Part shown: positions 1-9,014 of the stretch, one piece after another
Position numbering within the stretch: position 1 is the stretch's first letter
Layout of the letters: each line of letters starts with the position of its first letter
Assembly (NCBI GenBank): GCA_028824685.1
Contig: JAPPCZ010000057.1
Location: 1-60,908, forward strand
DNA length: 60,908 bases
Direction: 5' to 3'
DNA from: Candidatus Poribacteria bacterium
GTDB taxonomy: Bacteria; Poribacteria; WGA-4E; WGA-3G
Made by a program: the position numbers and the translations under genes
The notes under the pieces: generated by a model
What the model saw: only the letters and a program-made list of their open reading frames with translations
Told to the model about the DNA's origin: nothing
Database searches by the model: none

Positions 1-225
1 CTACCAAATCAACGCCAAATGCGCTTTTTGGCATTTGTCGGGACTAAATATGGGACAGTTTCAATCACTATAAGGGTTGAGAAGCACTCATCAAAACGTA
101 GACATCTTCTTAAGTTGACACCCGGGGAATGCCTGATGGCATTCATACCGTTGATTTATGGGTTTCGCTGTGCTCTACCCAACCTACATCTATTCAGAAG
201 CATCCAATAATAGTCAAAATTCATC
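1..225. repeat. Non-coding, repeat-derived stretch
   Basis: I see no credible gene here. Positions 1-37 are the reverse complement of the hairpin also found at 22111-22138 (arms around AATGCC...GGCATT, followed by CGTTGATT). Positions 126-160 hold a related hairpin (GAATGCC-TGAT-GGCATTC followed by ATACCGTTGATTT), of which a second copy lies at 29471-29503. The segment GGGTTTCGCTGTGCTCTACC near 160-180 also looks like part of a dispersed repeat. A 63-codon open frame at 19-210 runs through these repeats and has no ribosome-binding site, so I do not call it. Confidence 0.55.
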
Positions 226-2049
226 CTAAGACGAAACTCCTGTATAACCTTTAGGCAAAGGTTTTCCTGCGACAAGGGCAGATTTAAGAGGACGCACATG
301 TCGGCAACTACCACGATGGGTAAACCCAGGGCAATCGCATGTAATATCTGCTCCGACTACTTCCAGCGTATAAAACTTGCCTTTTTGTGATGAACTTTCG
401 GCGTGATAGACAGACCGTTGTGGTCCAGTGAGGACTTCTGCTAAAATACGGATTGCCTCTTCTGAATACGGACGGAGTTGCTTACGCGTCGCTTCTTGCA
501 GATGTGAGGTGTTCTCTTCAAGATATACGTCACCTGCTTTCTGAAGCACGTCATGGATATTGGATTCCTCAATTTTATTGGGTTGAACAGACAAAGCATT
601 CATCATCCGCTTGAGTTCACTTAGCACATCCAACTGCAGCGCAGCTTCTCCACCCGGCACCATTATTGAGCCTTCAACGATGGCGTCCATCAACGCCGCT
701 TTTGTTTCTAATACGGTTTTAACAAACGAATCGATCGTGCCATTTGCAATCATATAGGTGACGTTGACAGTCCCAGTTTGCCCAATACGGTAGGCGCGAT
801 CCTCCGCTTGCCAATGGTTAGCGGGCACCCAATCTAAATCGTTGAACACAACTTGTCGCGCTGCGGTCAGATTTATGCCAACGCCTGCAATGTGCATATT
901 AGCCACAAACAATCTGATGTTATCATCGTTTTGAAATTGATCAACTCGGTCCTGTCTCTGATGCGCGGGAACTGCACCGGAGACGTAAACCGCTCTGTCC
1001 TTGAAGTGCTGCCGGAAACGCTGCATCGTATTGAGGAAGGATGTAAAGATAATCACCTTTTCACCCTGTTCCAAAGCATTTTCTACGAATTTGATGGTGT
1101 GGCGGCATTTGACAAATGCAATCGCTCGACGCACTTGGGTTATTCTACCCATGCCAGTTCCTAAATCGGTAGTGTCTATTGATTCATCTAATTCTTCGCT
1201 TTCTTCCGATGATAGACCAATGGATTCTGGTAATCCAGCAATAGCTTCAGGTGACTCAAATTTAGATAGGAATTCTTGTACTAATCGATTATAGTGCTGG
1301 ATTGCATAAGGGTGCAGTTCAACGTCCATCCAAGTTCGCACCTTCGGTGGCAGGTCTAACACCTCATCTTTTGTGCGGCGCAGCATCATACCGTGTAGTT
1401 GCACGGTTAATTCCTCTATATTGCTTGCACCATCTGCCACTAACCCGAAATCTCCCTGATATGCCTCACAATAACGTTTAGCGAAACTGAGAAAACTTTT
1501 TCCGAGCGGATGATTCAGGATTTGTAACAAAGGGAAAAGGTCGCGGGGACGGTTTGTCATCGGGGTACCAGTCAGCGCATGGACAACGGGATCATCCTCA
1601 ATCGATTCAACAAGTTTAGCACCGTTTTTACTTCGCTGGCTCTGGTAATTTTTTAGGTAGTGTGCTTCGTCAAAGACAACGCCTTTCCAGTCGAACGCAA
1701 GTATTTGATCAAGATTTTTACCGAGGATTTCGTAGTTGATAATAATCCAACCGTTGTAGTCTGTGGGAGGAAGTGGTGCAGGACCAACGATGGCAGGTTC
1801 GATATCTGGGAAGACGATTTTGATTTCGCGTGCCCAGTTACGTTTGATAGAAGCAGGACAGATGATGAGATAAGGCCCTTGCGGTTCTGCCTCAACCATT
1901 GCAATGATGGACTGACGCGTTTTACCTAACCCCATATCATCGGCAAGGAGAGCACGGCGGCGACCTAAAAGAAATGCAATGCCTTCTACTTGATGTGGAA
2001 ATAAACCTTCCGCAATTTCTTCGGCACGCTTGACGCTTATTTCCTGCAT
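226..2049 (-). CDS. SNF2-family DNA-dependent ATPase with C-terminal SWIM zinc finger
   Basis: A 607-residue superfamily 2 helicase-like ATPase of the Snf2/RapA type. Walker A is at residues 36-44 (ADDMGLGKT), Walker B/DEAH at 127-130, and the second RecA lobe holds the motif V/VI region with NDLDWVPANHWQAEDRAYRIGQT around 435-460. The last 40 residues carry a CxCx8CxH cluster (C571, C573, C582, H584), a SWIM-type zinc finger. In known proteins these ATPases translocate on duplex DNA and remodel protein-DNA complexes; the SWIM finger is usually a nucleic-acid or protein-binding module. The ATG is preceded by AAGGAAA. It is the last gene of a minus-strand series, 39 nt after the von Willebrand A gene. 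The precise cellular role is not evident from context. Confidence 0.9.
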   Translation of the reverse strand: MQEISVKRAEEIAEGLFPHQVEGIAFLLGRRRALLADDMGLGKTRQSIIAMVEAEPQGPYLIICPASIKRNWAREIKIVFPDIEPAIVGPAPLPPTDYNGWIIINYEILGKNLDQILAFDWKGVVFDEAHYLKNYQSQRSKNGAKLVESIEDDPVVHALTGTPMTNRPRDLFPLLQILNHPLGKSFLSFAKRYCEAYQGDFGLVADGASNIEELTVQLHGMMLRRTKDEVLDLPPKVRTWMDVELHPYAIQHYNRLVQEFLSKFESPEAIAGLPESIGLSSEESEELDESIDTTDLGTGMGRITQVRRAIAFVKCRHTIKFVENALEQGEKVIIFTSFLNTMQRFRQHFKDRAVYVSGAVPAHQRQDRVDQFQNDDNIRLFVANMHIAGVGINLTAARQVVFNDLDWVPANHWQAEDRAYRIGQTGTVNVTYMIANGTIDSFVKTVLETKAALMDAIVEGSIMVPGGEAALQLDVLSELKRMMNALSVQPNKIEESNIHDVLQKAGDVYLEENTSHLQEATRKQLRPYSEEAIRILAEVLTGPQRSVYHAESSSQKGKFYTLEVVGADITCDCPGFTHRGSCRHVRPLKSALVAGKPLPKGYTGVSS

Positions 2050-2088
2050 GCAGTTTTCCTTTTGTATGGAGATTCCTAACGAGGGAAC

Positions 2089-3057
2089 TTATCTATCAAC
2101 GAGCCAAAAATCTCCGTCACTCACAATACTTAGCTGCTTTAGCATCACTGCACCGGGATAATCCGGTGCCATGCCGATGCCCATTGCAAAAACCTTTCCG
2201 TTCCCTTTGGCATGGCTGCCTACCAACGTAAGGTCTGGTTGCGTAATACTTGTGGGAATTCCATCGCTAAAAAGAACAACGATTGTAGGAGAAGTTTGGG
2301 CTGTCTCTGTCAATACTGTGAGCATATCGTGGTCAGTGCCTTTTGTCCGAATTTGTGATTTAATATCCACCAAATACGCTGACGAAACTTCAACTGTCTC
2401 CTCCGTCACAGGCACAAACTTATTCTGATAGACGACCAATTCGGTACTAAACGCCACGATGTTAAAACTATCGTGCGGTTCAAGGAAGGTGAGCGAATCT
2501 TGCATGATGTCCAAAATCTTTTTGAGTTTTCGATCAGCCAAATCCTGCATGCTTGCAGACAGGTCAACGCAGTAGACAATACGTTGTGGTCCCTCTTGTG
2601 CCTCAATAAACTTAACTAACCTACTCTTAATACGTTCAGGGGCCTTCTTTTGTTTCTTAATGGGTTGTTCAACACCTCTCTGAATGCGGGGTGCACCTTC
2701 AAATTTGACAGAGGTCGTACTAGGAGCGAGACCTTCTCCCAAATTTACTTTTTCAAAAGGTTCAAAGGCAGTCGCTTCTGCAGCAGACACAACACCGCGA
2801 TGCGTTACGGGTTGGTTGCTTGTTAATATCTTCATCTGCGGTTGATTCGTACTCTGGGTGGTTTGTTTGCGGATTTGGGGGCGTTTCGGTTGTATGATGC
2901 GTTTTGTTTTCGGTTTTTCCACTTCTGTAAAGAACGCATCCATGGTGTCTTTATGTTGGCTTGGTACCACTTTAAACCAGTAAAAGAAACCAATAACACC
3001 AACGATGAGGTGTAATCCGATTGAAATGAGGAGCGATGTGCTTGATTTATATTTCAT
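2089..3057 (-). CDS. Membrane-anchored von Willebrand factor A domain protein
   Basis: A single-pass membrane protein: a short positively charged N terminus, one transmembrane helix (about residues 8-28), a long Pro/Lys/Gln-rich linker reminiscent of TonB-like periplasmic linkers (about 45-155), then a C-terminal vWA domain. The MIDAS metal site is readable: DLSAS (D165, S167, S169), a Thr in the GTDHD loop, and FSDG further on. The frame remains open to a TTG at 3072, but the ATG at 3057 is preferred because GGAA lies at a suitable distance and TTG has no ribosome-binding site. vWA domains bind protein partners in a metal-dependent way; here a periplasmic scaffolding role is inferred. No MoxR partner is adjacent (one lies 32 kb away at 34808). 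Confidence 0.75.
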   Translation of the reverse strand: MKYKSSTSLLISIGLHLIVGVIGFFYWFKVVPSQHKDTMDAFFTEVEKPKTKRIIQPKRPQIRKQTTQSTNQPQMKILTSNQPVTHRGVVSAAEATAFEPFEKVNLGEGLAPSTTSVKFEGAPRIQRGVEQPIKKQKKAPERIKSRLVKFIEAQEGPQRIVYCVDLSASMQDLADRKLKKILDIMQDSLTFLEPHDSFNIVAFSTELVVYQNKFVPVTEETVEVSSAYLVDIKSQIRTKGTDHDMLTVLTETAQTSPTIVVLFSDGIPTSITQPDLTLVGSHAKGNGKVFAMGIGMAPDYPGAVMLKQLSIVSDGDFWLVDR

Positions 3058-3097
3058 TTCGTTGTGTTCCAAAGTAAAGCCAATTATTTACTCAATG

Positions 3098-4567
3098 CTA
3101 ATTCCATCTCTCAACAACAACCTTTTTCTGCGTAAAGAAATCGACGGCATCCCAACTCTGTCCATGCAAATCACCAAAGAAACTATCTTTCCAACCGCTG
3201 AATGGGAAGAACGCCATCGGTGCAGCAACACCGATGTTAATACCGATGTTTCCAATCTGTGCTTCATAGCGAAACTTGCGTGCTGATGCACCGCTGCTTG
3301 TGAAAAGACATGCCATATTACCATATTTACCGCTGTTGATGAGGGCAATTGCATCGTCAATTGTTTCAACATGGATGAGTCCTAAAACGGGACCGAAGAT
3401 TTCTGTCTTCGCAATATCCCCTTGTGGGTCAAGATTGCCGAGGACGGTTGGACGAATGAAGTTTCCATTTTCACCGCCATGGATGTTCGGATACCGACCA
3501 TCAACGAGAACGCGCGCGCCAGTATCTATGCCTGTTTGAATTACCCCTTCAATTCGCTTCCTGCTTTCAGACGTGATGACAGGGCCCATTTGCACACCAT
3601 CTTCTAATCCATTCCCGACAACTCTGTCCGTAGCAATGTCGCTAATGGCTTTTGGAAACCAATCCCTTGCACCCCCAACAGCGAAGGCGAGGGACGCAGC
3701 AAGGCACCGCTGCCCAGCACACCCAAACGCACTATCAGCAGTTGCATTTGCAGTAAACTGTGGATCAGCATCCGGTAAAACAATCAACGGATTTTTGGCA
3801 CCACCTTGACACTGAACACGTTTTCCATTTGCGGCAGCTTTTGCATAGATAGCCTTTGCCGTTGCAGTTGATCCAACAAAACTGATAGCACGTATTTCAG
3901 GGTGTTCCAAGATAGCATCCACAGTCTTTTGCCCACCGTTAACAAGATTTACAACACCTTCTGGTAGTCCAGTTTCTTCAAGAAGTTGGAATATCTTCTG
4001 CATGGTAAGCGGCACTTTTTCAGAAGGTTTGACGATATAGGTATTCCCACAAGCGATGGCATAAGGAAGAAACCAGAAAGTTATCATTCCAGGAAAATTG
4101 AACGGGGCAATCACAGCGCATACACCGACGGGTTGACGGATCATGAATTCATCAATACCCGTAGCGATGTCTTCCAAATTTGTGCCTTGCATCAACGTAG
4201 GAATGCCGCACGCGACTTCAACGTTTTCAATAGCACGCCGCATTTCGCCTTTCGCTTCGGCAAGTGTTTTTCCACACTCCATCGTAATCGTTTGCGCGAT
4301 GTCATCAAGGTTTTCTTCTAAAAGGTTTTTTAGCTTGAATAGGTACTGAATACGTTGGACAGGTGGGGTGCGGCGCCATTCGTCAAGCGCAGATGCAGCG
4401 GCTGTCGCTGCCTGATGCACTTCATCCGCAGGTGACAACGGGACTTGTGTTAAAACCTCGCCAGTAGCAGGGTTTGTTACATCAAGCATGTTGACCGCTG
4501 CAGATTCGTGCCATGTGTTGCTTATATAATTCAAGATCGGCTTTGGGGGGTTCATCATCTTCTCCAT
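3098..4567 (-). CDS. mmsA: Methylmalonate-semialdehyde dehydrogenase (CoA-acylating)
   Basis: Full-length (489 residues) aldehyde dehydrogenase of the MmsA/IolA type, which oxidises methylmalonate semialdehyde or malonate semialdehyde with NAD+ and CoA to propionyl-CoA or acetyl-CoA plus CO2, in valine, thymine or inositol catabolism. The catalytic Cys is C288 in FGCAGQRC. The usual ALDH general-base Glu is replaced in QGGAKNP, which is typical of the CoA-acylating subgroup and separates it from ordinary hydrolytic ALDHs. APFNFPG (oxyanion Asn) and the C-terminal [14 protein letters not shown] segment are also characteristic. The gene stands alone: upstream is a 112-bp gap with a repeat remnant, downstream the unrelated vWA gene. 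No iol or bkd genes are in the window, so the pathway cannot be assigned. Confidence 0.93.
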   Translation of the reverse strand: MEKMMNPPKPILNYISNTWHESAAVNMLDVTNPATGEVLTQVPLSPADEVHQAATAAASALDEWRRTPPVQRIQYLFKLKNLLEENLDDIAQTITMECGKTLAEAKGEMRRAIENVEVACGIPTLMQGTNLEDIATGIDEFMIRQPVGVCAVIAPFNFPGMITFWFLPYAIACGNTYIVKPSEKVPLTMQKIFQLLEETGLPEGVVNLVNGGQKTVDAILEHPEIRAISFVGSTATAKAIYAKAAANGKRVQCQGGAKNPLIVLPDADPQFTANATADSAFGCAGQRCLAASLAFAVGGARDWFPKAISDIATDRVVGNGLEDGVQMGPVITSESRKRIEGVIQTGIDTGARVLVDGRYPNIHGGENGNFIRPTVLGNLDPQGDIAKTEIFGPVLGLIHVETIDDAIALINSGKYGNMACLFTSSGASARKFRYEAQIGNIGINIGVAAPMAFFPFSGWKDSFFGDLHGQSWDAVDFFTQKKVVVERWN

Positions 4568-4617
4568 CTTCAGAGTACTATGAGAGTTGTTAGTGCTTCG
4601 TCAACATATTATTATAT

Positions 4618-4645
4618 GTCGCGATTCGGAGATCGCTCTTACAAG
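4618..4645. repeat. Half copy of dispersed palindrome family A
   Basis: The stretch GTCGCGATTCGGAGATCGCT followed by CTTACAAG matches one arm of the palindromes described at 33302-33366, 51282-51348 and 58639-58706. Only one arm is present. It sits between ctpA and mmsA. Confidence 0.8.
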
Positions 4646-4679
4646 TGAAGTGTCCAATTATTTCAATAATTCATCATAA

Positions 4680-6116
4680 TCAGTTCTGTCCACCTAACAA
4701 CTTAAGTACTTTCATCTGCTCAACCGCAGCTAAAACCTGTGGGTCATGTTCAAGTTCATCCTTCGTGTTTTGCGTAACCACAGCGATAGCATACTTTATT
4801 CCGATGTCGCTGAGGACGATCTGTTCTTCAGTAAGGGCATCCGTCAATTTTCTATATGCCTGTAGAAGTTTTGAGGCTTCACGGTCATCCCGCGAGGCAT
4901 GTTCAGCAGCTGCTAACTTTTCTAAAACGTCATCACCATTCTCATCAACAAAGGCGATTAGTTTTTCGTGATTGCGCAGTTTGAGCTGCATCTGCAGTTC
5001 AGATCCCGTAAATCCTGCAGTTTCAACATCCGGGATAATGCCAATTTTCTCAATATTCACATCGTTTGGTGTATAGTAGCGCGCAATCGTTAATTTAAGT
5101 GCTGCTTTTGAATCGCTGAGAGGAAAAAGTTTTTGCACTGATGCTTTTCCAAAGGTTTTACTTCCCATAACAAGGCCCCTTTTATGGTCTCTTATCGCAC
5201 CCGCAACAATTTCGGAAGCACTTGCACTGCCACCATCAACCAAAACGATCAACGGGAGTTTTTCCCTTGCTTCTCCTTGTGCGTGGAAGGGTTTACGGTC
5301 CTCATCCTTAAGTCCTTGACTGTAAACAACGAGTTGTCCAGGTTCAAGAAAATCGCTTGCAATTTCAACTGCAGAACCGAGAAGTCCGCCTGGGTTCAAA
5401 CGCAAATCAAGGATAATACCGGTGATATTGTTCTCATTGAATCCTGCTAAAGCGTTATCAACATCATTTCCTGTCGTTTCAAGGAACTGATTGATTTTGA
5501 TATATCCGATATTATCACCAATAATGTCTTTTTCCACGCTTGGCATACGAATAACTTCTCGCGTGAGTGTAACTTCTATTGAGTTAACCTCTATTGGGTT
5601 ATCCTCCTTCGGACGAATAATGGTAATTGAAACTGAAGTGCCGGGTTCACCTCTCAAAAGGTCAACTGCATCATCTAATGTCATGACTGCAGTAGATTCG
5701 CCATCAATCTGACTGATAATATCGCCGTTTTGTATTCCAGCAAGTGCGGCTGGGTTACCCTTGAAAGGTGTAATGACAGTTATCATATTTTTACGCATAC
5801 CGACGGTCATACCGAGTCCGCCATAATTTCCACGATTCGGTGTGTTGAACGCGATGAGGTCAGGAATGAATTGGCTATATGGATCCAAAGTGCGGAGCAT
5901 CCCTTTGATTGCTCCCTCTATCAGTTTCTTAGATTCTGGATTATCAAGGTGTTCCTGTTTTATATAAGCCAATATTTCAGAAAAGAGTGCCAGATTCTCT
6001 AATAGTATTTCATCTTCTGTTTTTGCGTTTTCAGTTTCAGCAAAACTCCAACTTAACGGAAGAAAAACCGAAACGAAAACTGTTAAAAGGATGATGCCAG
6101 TGTAATTCTTTTTCAT
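4680..6116 (-). CDS. ctpA: C-terminal processing serine protease (S41, CtpA-like)
   Basis: Exported protease of family S41. The N-terminal signal peptide runs to about residue 26 (FAET). A PDZ domain spans about 95-180, with the carboxylate-binding loop near GLGMTVG and the GIQNGDIISQIDG strand. The tail-specific protease domain follows, with catalytic Ser299 in GGSASASEIV and Lys324 in SKTFGKASVQ; the 25-residue Ser-Lys spacing matches the family. In the family it cleaves proteins from their C terminus in the periplasm. A C-terminal extension of about 110 residues (380-478) is mostly helical and charged. GGAG lies before the ATG. The 165-residue membrane protein gene starts 38 nt upstream. 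Confidence 0.92.
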   Translation of the reverse strand: MKKNYTGIILLTVFVSVFLPLSWSFAETENAKTEDEILLENLALFSEILAYIKQEHLDNPESKKLIEGAIKGMLRTLDPYSQFIPDLIAFNTPNRGNYGGLGMTVGMRKNMITVITPFKGNPAALAGIQNGDIISQIDGESTAVMTLDDAVDLLRGEPGTSVSITIIRPKEDNPIEVNSIEVTLTREVIRMPSVEKDIIGDNIGYIKINQFLETTGNDVDNALAGFNENNITGIILDLRLNPGGLLGSAVEIASDFLEPGQLVVYSQGLKDEDRKPFHAQGEAREKLPLIVLVDGGSASASEIVAGAIRDHKRGLVMGSKTFGKASVQKLFPLSDSKAALKLTIARYYTPNDVNIEKIGIIPDVETAGFTGSELQMQLKLRNHEKLIAFVDENGDDVLEKLAAAEHASRDDREASKLLQAYRKLTDALTEEQIVLSDIGIKYAIAVVTQNTKDELEHDPQVLAAVEQMKVLKLLGGQN

Positions 6117-6154
6117 TTTTTACTCCATTTCAATATTTCAAAGGTCAAACTTTA

Positions 6155-6652
6155 TCATATTCTACTAAATTTAGAAATAATATTTCGAACTCTTGGGTTT
6201 AATGTGATGTAAAAAGCAACGATGACTGCTATTGAACCAAAGAGTAGGTCAAACCAGTCCATTCGGTCTTTCATGTGTTCCCATCTTGAGCTGTCTGAGT
6301 ATACGGTTCTTGCTATAGATGTGGCTGCCTCATCCGAGAGGTTTGGTTGACTTTCTATTATTTGTTCTGTAATTTGCGTAACTGCATTCCATTGAACATC
6401 AAGGTATTTCCCAATGAAGATACCGATAACGGAGAAAACAGCAGCACCGATTGCAACCATCAACCACTGCTTTTTCTCATTAGGCTCAATGGCACCAGAA
6501 CAAGTTAGAAGCATTCCAATGCCGCTGAATAAACCGATACCAATAGCAATCAACCCCGCAGTATTGCCTGTCCACTGAATATACTTCGCCCAGAGGACTC
6601 CGCCTAATATCGCTCCAATGAGTCCACCCAAAGGAGCAATTATGATCTTCAT
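6155..6652 (-). CDS. Small multi-pass membrane protein, function unknown
   Basis: A 165-residue protein with about four predicted transmembrane helices: a Gly-rich first helix (residues 5-25), a second at 32-50, a third at 64-84 and a last at 135-153. A soluble loop at 88-133 contains acidic and aromatic residues. AAGGAAG precedes the ATG. I do not recognise the family. It lies between gatA (17 nt upstream) and ctpA (38 nt downstream) on the same strand, so co-transcription with gatCA is likely, but no functional link follows from this. Confidence 0.7.
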   Translation of the reverse strand: MKIIIAPLGGLIGAILGGVLWAKYIQWTGNTAGLIAIGIGLFSGIGMLLTCSGAIEPNEKKQWLMVAIGAAVFSVIGIFIGKYLDVQWNAVTQITEQIIESQPNLSDEAATSIARTVYSDSSRWEHMKDRMDWFDLLFGSIAVIVAFYITLNPRVRNIISKFSRI

Positions 6653-6669
6653 TATCTTCCTTTAGCGTG

Positions 6670-8130
6670 CTATATTGCAGGCTTCTGTAAATGGTGGTCA
6701 GTGTTTTGCTCAAAAGTATAAGCGACACGTAAAAGCGTTTCTTCATCAAAGGGTGCTGTAAGCAACTGTAAGCCGACAGGCAAGCCACTTTTTACTAAAC
6801 CGCACGGAACAGAAATCCCTGGTAACCCTGAATGACTTGCTGGTGTTGTCATCACATCACAGAGGTACATCTGCAACGGATCCGCAGTCCGTTCACCAAT
6901 TTTAAATGCTGGGGTCGGTGAGGTCGGTGTTGCTATCACATCAACCTTTTCAAATGCAGCATCAAAATCGGACTTTATCAGTGTCCGTGCCTTCTGTGCC
7001 TTACGGTAGTACGCATCTTGGTATCCCGCGCTGAGTGCAAAAGTGCCGAGCATTATACGACGTTTTACTTCCTCTCCAAAACCTTCGCTGCGGGTTTTCT
7101 TATACATATTGATTAAGTCTGCGGGTTCTTCTGTGCGATAGCCGTAGCGGACACCATCATATCTCGCGAGATTGGCACTTGCTTCTGCAGGTGCAATAAT
7201 ATAATATGTAGCGATGGCATAGTCAGTATGTGGCAGCGAAATCTCTTCAACAGATGCACCAAGTTTTTCGAACTCACCAATAGCGGCATGCACACAATCT
7301 GCTACCTCTGTGTCTAAACCTTCAGCGAAATATTCCTTTGGCACACCTACTTTCAGACCTTTCACATCGTTGATAAGACTTTGTGTGAAATCTGGTACAG
7401 GAATATCAACAGAGGTTGAGTCCATCTCGTCTTTTCCACAGATGGCGTTGAGGATCAACGCACAATCGGTCACATCCTTCGTAAACGGACCAATCTGGTC
7501 AAGCGAAGATGCGAAAGCAACAAGACCGTAACGAGAAACACGTCCATAAGTCGGTTTCATACCGACCACGCCGCAGAGTGCTGCAGGTTGACGAATAGAA
7601 CCTCCAGTATCCGAACCCAACGAACAGATTGCCGTGTCCGCAGACACAACCGCCGCTGAACCACCACTTGACCCACCGGGAATCGTTTCTAAATCCCACG
7701 GATTGTGTGTGAGTTGATATGCAGAATTTTCCGTGGATGACCCCATCGCAAATTCGTCCATATTCGTTTTGCCAATCATCACAGCACCTTGCTGGTGAAG
7801 TTTTGTCATGACAGTCGCATCGTAAGGTGGCACAAAGTTGCTAAGGATTTTAGAGGCACACGTCGTCCGCACATTTTTGGTGCATATCACATCTTTAATT
7901 GCTATAGGAATGCCAGCGAGGGGTGACATCTCATTTCCATTTTGAAATCCTGCATCTGCGGCACCCGCTTGTTCCAATGCAATTTCTTTGGTCAATGTCA
8001 AATAACCTTTGACCTGTGGTTCTACCTCCTCAATGCGTTCATAAACAGATTCGGTTAATTTCACAGCAGTAATTTCACGCGCCTTGAGTTTGTCGTGTAG
8101 TTCGTGTGCTGTCAGTTCATAAAGCGACAT
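6670..8130 (-). CDS. gatA: Asp-tRNA(Asn)/Glu-tRNA(Gln) amidotransferase subunit A
   Basis: Amidase-signature enzyme of 486 residues, the usual GatA length. The Ser-cisSer-Lys triad is readable as Lys79 (AIKD), Ser154 (PGGSSGGS) and Ser178 (DTGGSIR). These numbers coincide with the well-studied GatA enzymes. It releases ammonia from glutamine for transamidation of misacylated Glu-tRNA(Gln) and/or Asp-tRNA(Asn) in the GatCAB complex. gatC lies 15 nt upstream on the same strand; gatB is not in the window, as in many bacteria with a split locus. The start ATG follows GGAG. Confidence 0.96.
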   Translation of the reverse strand: MSLYELTAHELHDKLKAREITAVKLTESVYERIEEVEPQVKGYLTLTKEIALEQAGAADAGFQNGNEMSPLAGIPIAIKDVICTKNVRTTCASKILSNFVPPYDATVMTKLHQQGAVMIGKTNMDEFAMGSSTENSAYQLTHNPWDLETIPGGSSGGSAAVVSADTAICSLGSDTGGSIRQPAALCGVVGMKPTYGRVSRYGLVAFASSLDQIGPFTKDVTDCALILNAICGKDEMDSTSVDIPVPDFTQSLINDVKGLKVGVPKEYFAEGLDTEVADCVHAAIGEFEKLGASVEEISLPHTDYAIATYYIIAPAEASANLARYDGVRYGYRTEEPADLINMYKKTRSEGFGEEVKRRIMLGTFALSAGYQDAYYRKAQKARTLIKSDFDAAFEKVDVIATPTSPTPAFKIGERTADPLQMYLCDVMTTPASHSGLPGISVPCGLVKSGLPVGLQLLTAPFDEETLLRVAYTFEQNTDHHLQKPAI

Positions 8131-8145
8131 TTCAGTTTCTGCTCC

Positions 8146-8442
8146 TTACTCCGTGTCAATTACTCTGGGCACACTGAAATACCCTTCTTCTGGCTCTGGG
8201 GCATTTGAAAGAACTGCATCGCGAGGTAACGAGGTTTTGACGACATCCGGCTTAGTGATATTGTGCAGCGGATGGATATGTGATGTCGGTGGAACGTCAT
8301 CCGTATCCAATTCGTTCAACTTGCCGATATAGTCCAAGATTCGGGCAAGCTGCTCTGTGAAATCCTTTGTCTCTTCCTCGTTAAACTCAAGACGTGCCAA
8401 GTTTGCGACGTGGCTAACGCCTTCTGTGGTGATTGTTGCCAT
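8146..8442 (-). CDS. gatC: Asp-tRNA(Asn)/Glu-tRNA(Gln) amidotransferase subunit C
   Basis: A 98-residue GatC, the small subunit that wraps around the GatA-GatB interface and stabilises the complex. The family pattern is clear: VSHVANLARLEFNEEE near the N terminus, LDYIGKLNELDTDDVPPTSH in the middle and the acidic YFSVPRVID ending. It directly precedes gatA. AAGGAAAT provides a ribosome-binding site upstream of ATG. Confidence 0.95.
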   Translation of the reverse strand: MATITTEGVSHVANLARLEFNEEETKDFTEQLARILDYIGKLNELDTDDVPPTSHIHPLHNITKPDVVKTSLPRDAVLSNAPEPEEGYFSVPRVIDTE

Positions 8443-8519
8443 ATAGTCTGGATTTCCTTCCTTTTTTCGATTTATTCAGCGATCTTCTGCAAAACACTTT
8501 TTCTGTTAGAATCTACCAA

Positions 8520-8948
8520 TCAAATATATTCTATTTCCAAGATAGCCATGCTCCAAATTTTCCAACTACCGTTTTCTTCACGAAAAACATGAATAGTGTC
8601 AAGATTATTGTCATTGAAGTCAGGTCCAGCCGACTTTTGTGCAGAATATTTTAACCTGGCGATTGCGTATTCATCATCCTGTTCAATGTAGCGAAACACC
8701 AATAATCCATAATTCACATCATAATTTTCAAACAAAACAGTAGCCATTTCTTCCGTTTGAGAATAGAGAGGAGATTCGCTATGTATTGTGTTCAACATTG
8801 CATGCAGATCCTCTGCCTGGGTTGCCCGCAAGTTTTCCATTACAACTGCCTCAATTTCTTCTGCAATACCCCCGTCTTGAGATAATGCCACTGTCAGACC
8901 TAAACATGCCACCAACAATAGTGCAATTATTGTATAATACTTCTTCAT
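8520..8948 (-). CDS. Small exported protein, NTF2/SnoaL-like fold suspected
   Basis: A 142-residue protein with a clear signal peptide (residues 1-23, MKKYYTIIALLLVACLGL). The mature part starts with a helix (AEEIEAVVMENLRATQAEDLHAMLNTIH), then alternating strands ending in a W-containing sheet (GSWKIWSMAILEIEYI). This order resembles the NTF2/SnoaL/DUF4440 fold, in which an N-terminal helix precedes a curved sheet, but no catalytic residues stand out. AAGGAGA precedes the ATG. It is single between pcrA and gatC. Function unknown. Confidence 0.7.
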   Translation of the reverse strand: MKKYYTIIALLLVACLGLTVALSQDGGIAEEIEAVVMENLRATQAEDLHAMLNTIHSESPLYSQTEEMATVLFENYDVNYGLLVFRYIEQDDEYAIARLKYSAQKSAGPDFNDNNLDTIHVFREENGSWKIWSMAILEIEYI

Positions 8949-9014
8949 TTTATTTATTTCTCCTTACAAAATGCCCTCGTTCAAATCAATGTAGAATGAA
9001 TAGAAAACATTCAA

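Noticed and set aside
19..210. 63-codon open frame at the left end
   Set aside because: It runs through two dispersed repeats, has no ribosome-binding site and no recognisable protein pattern.
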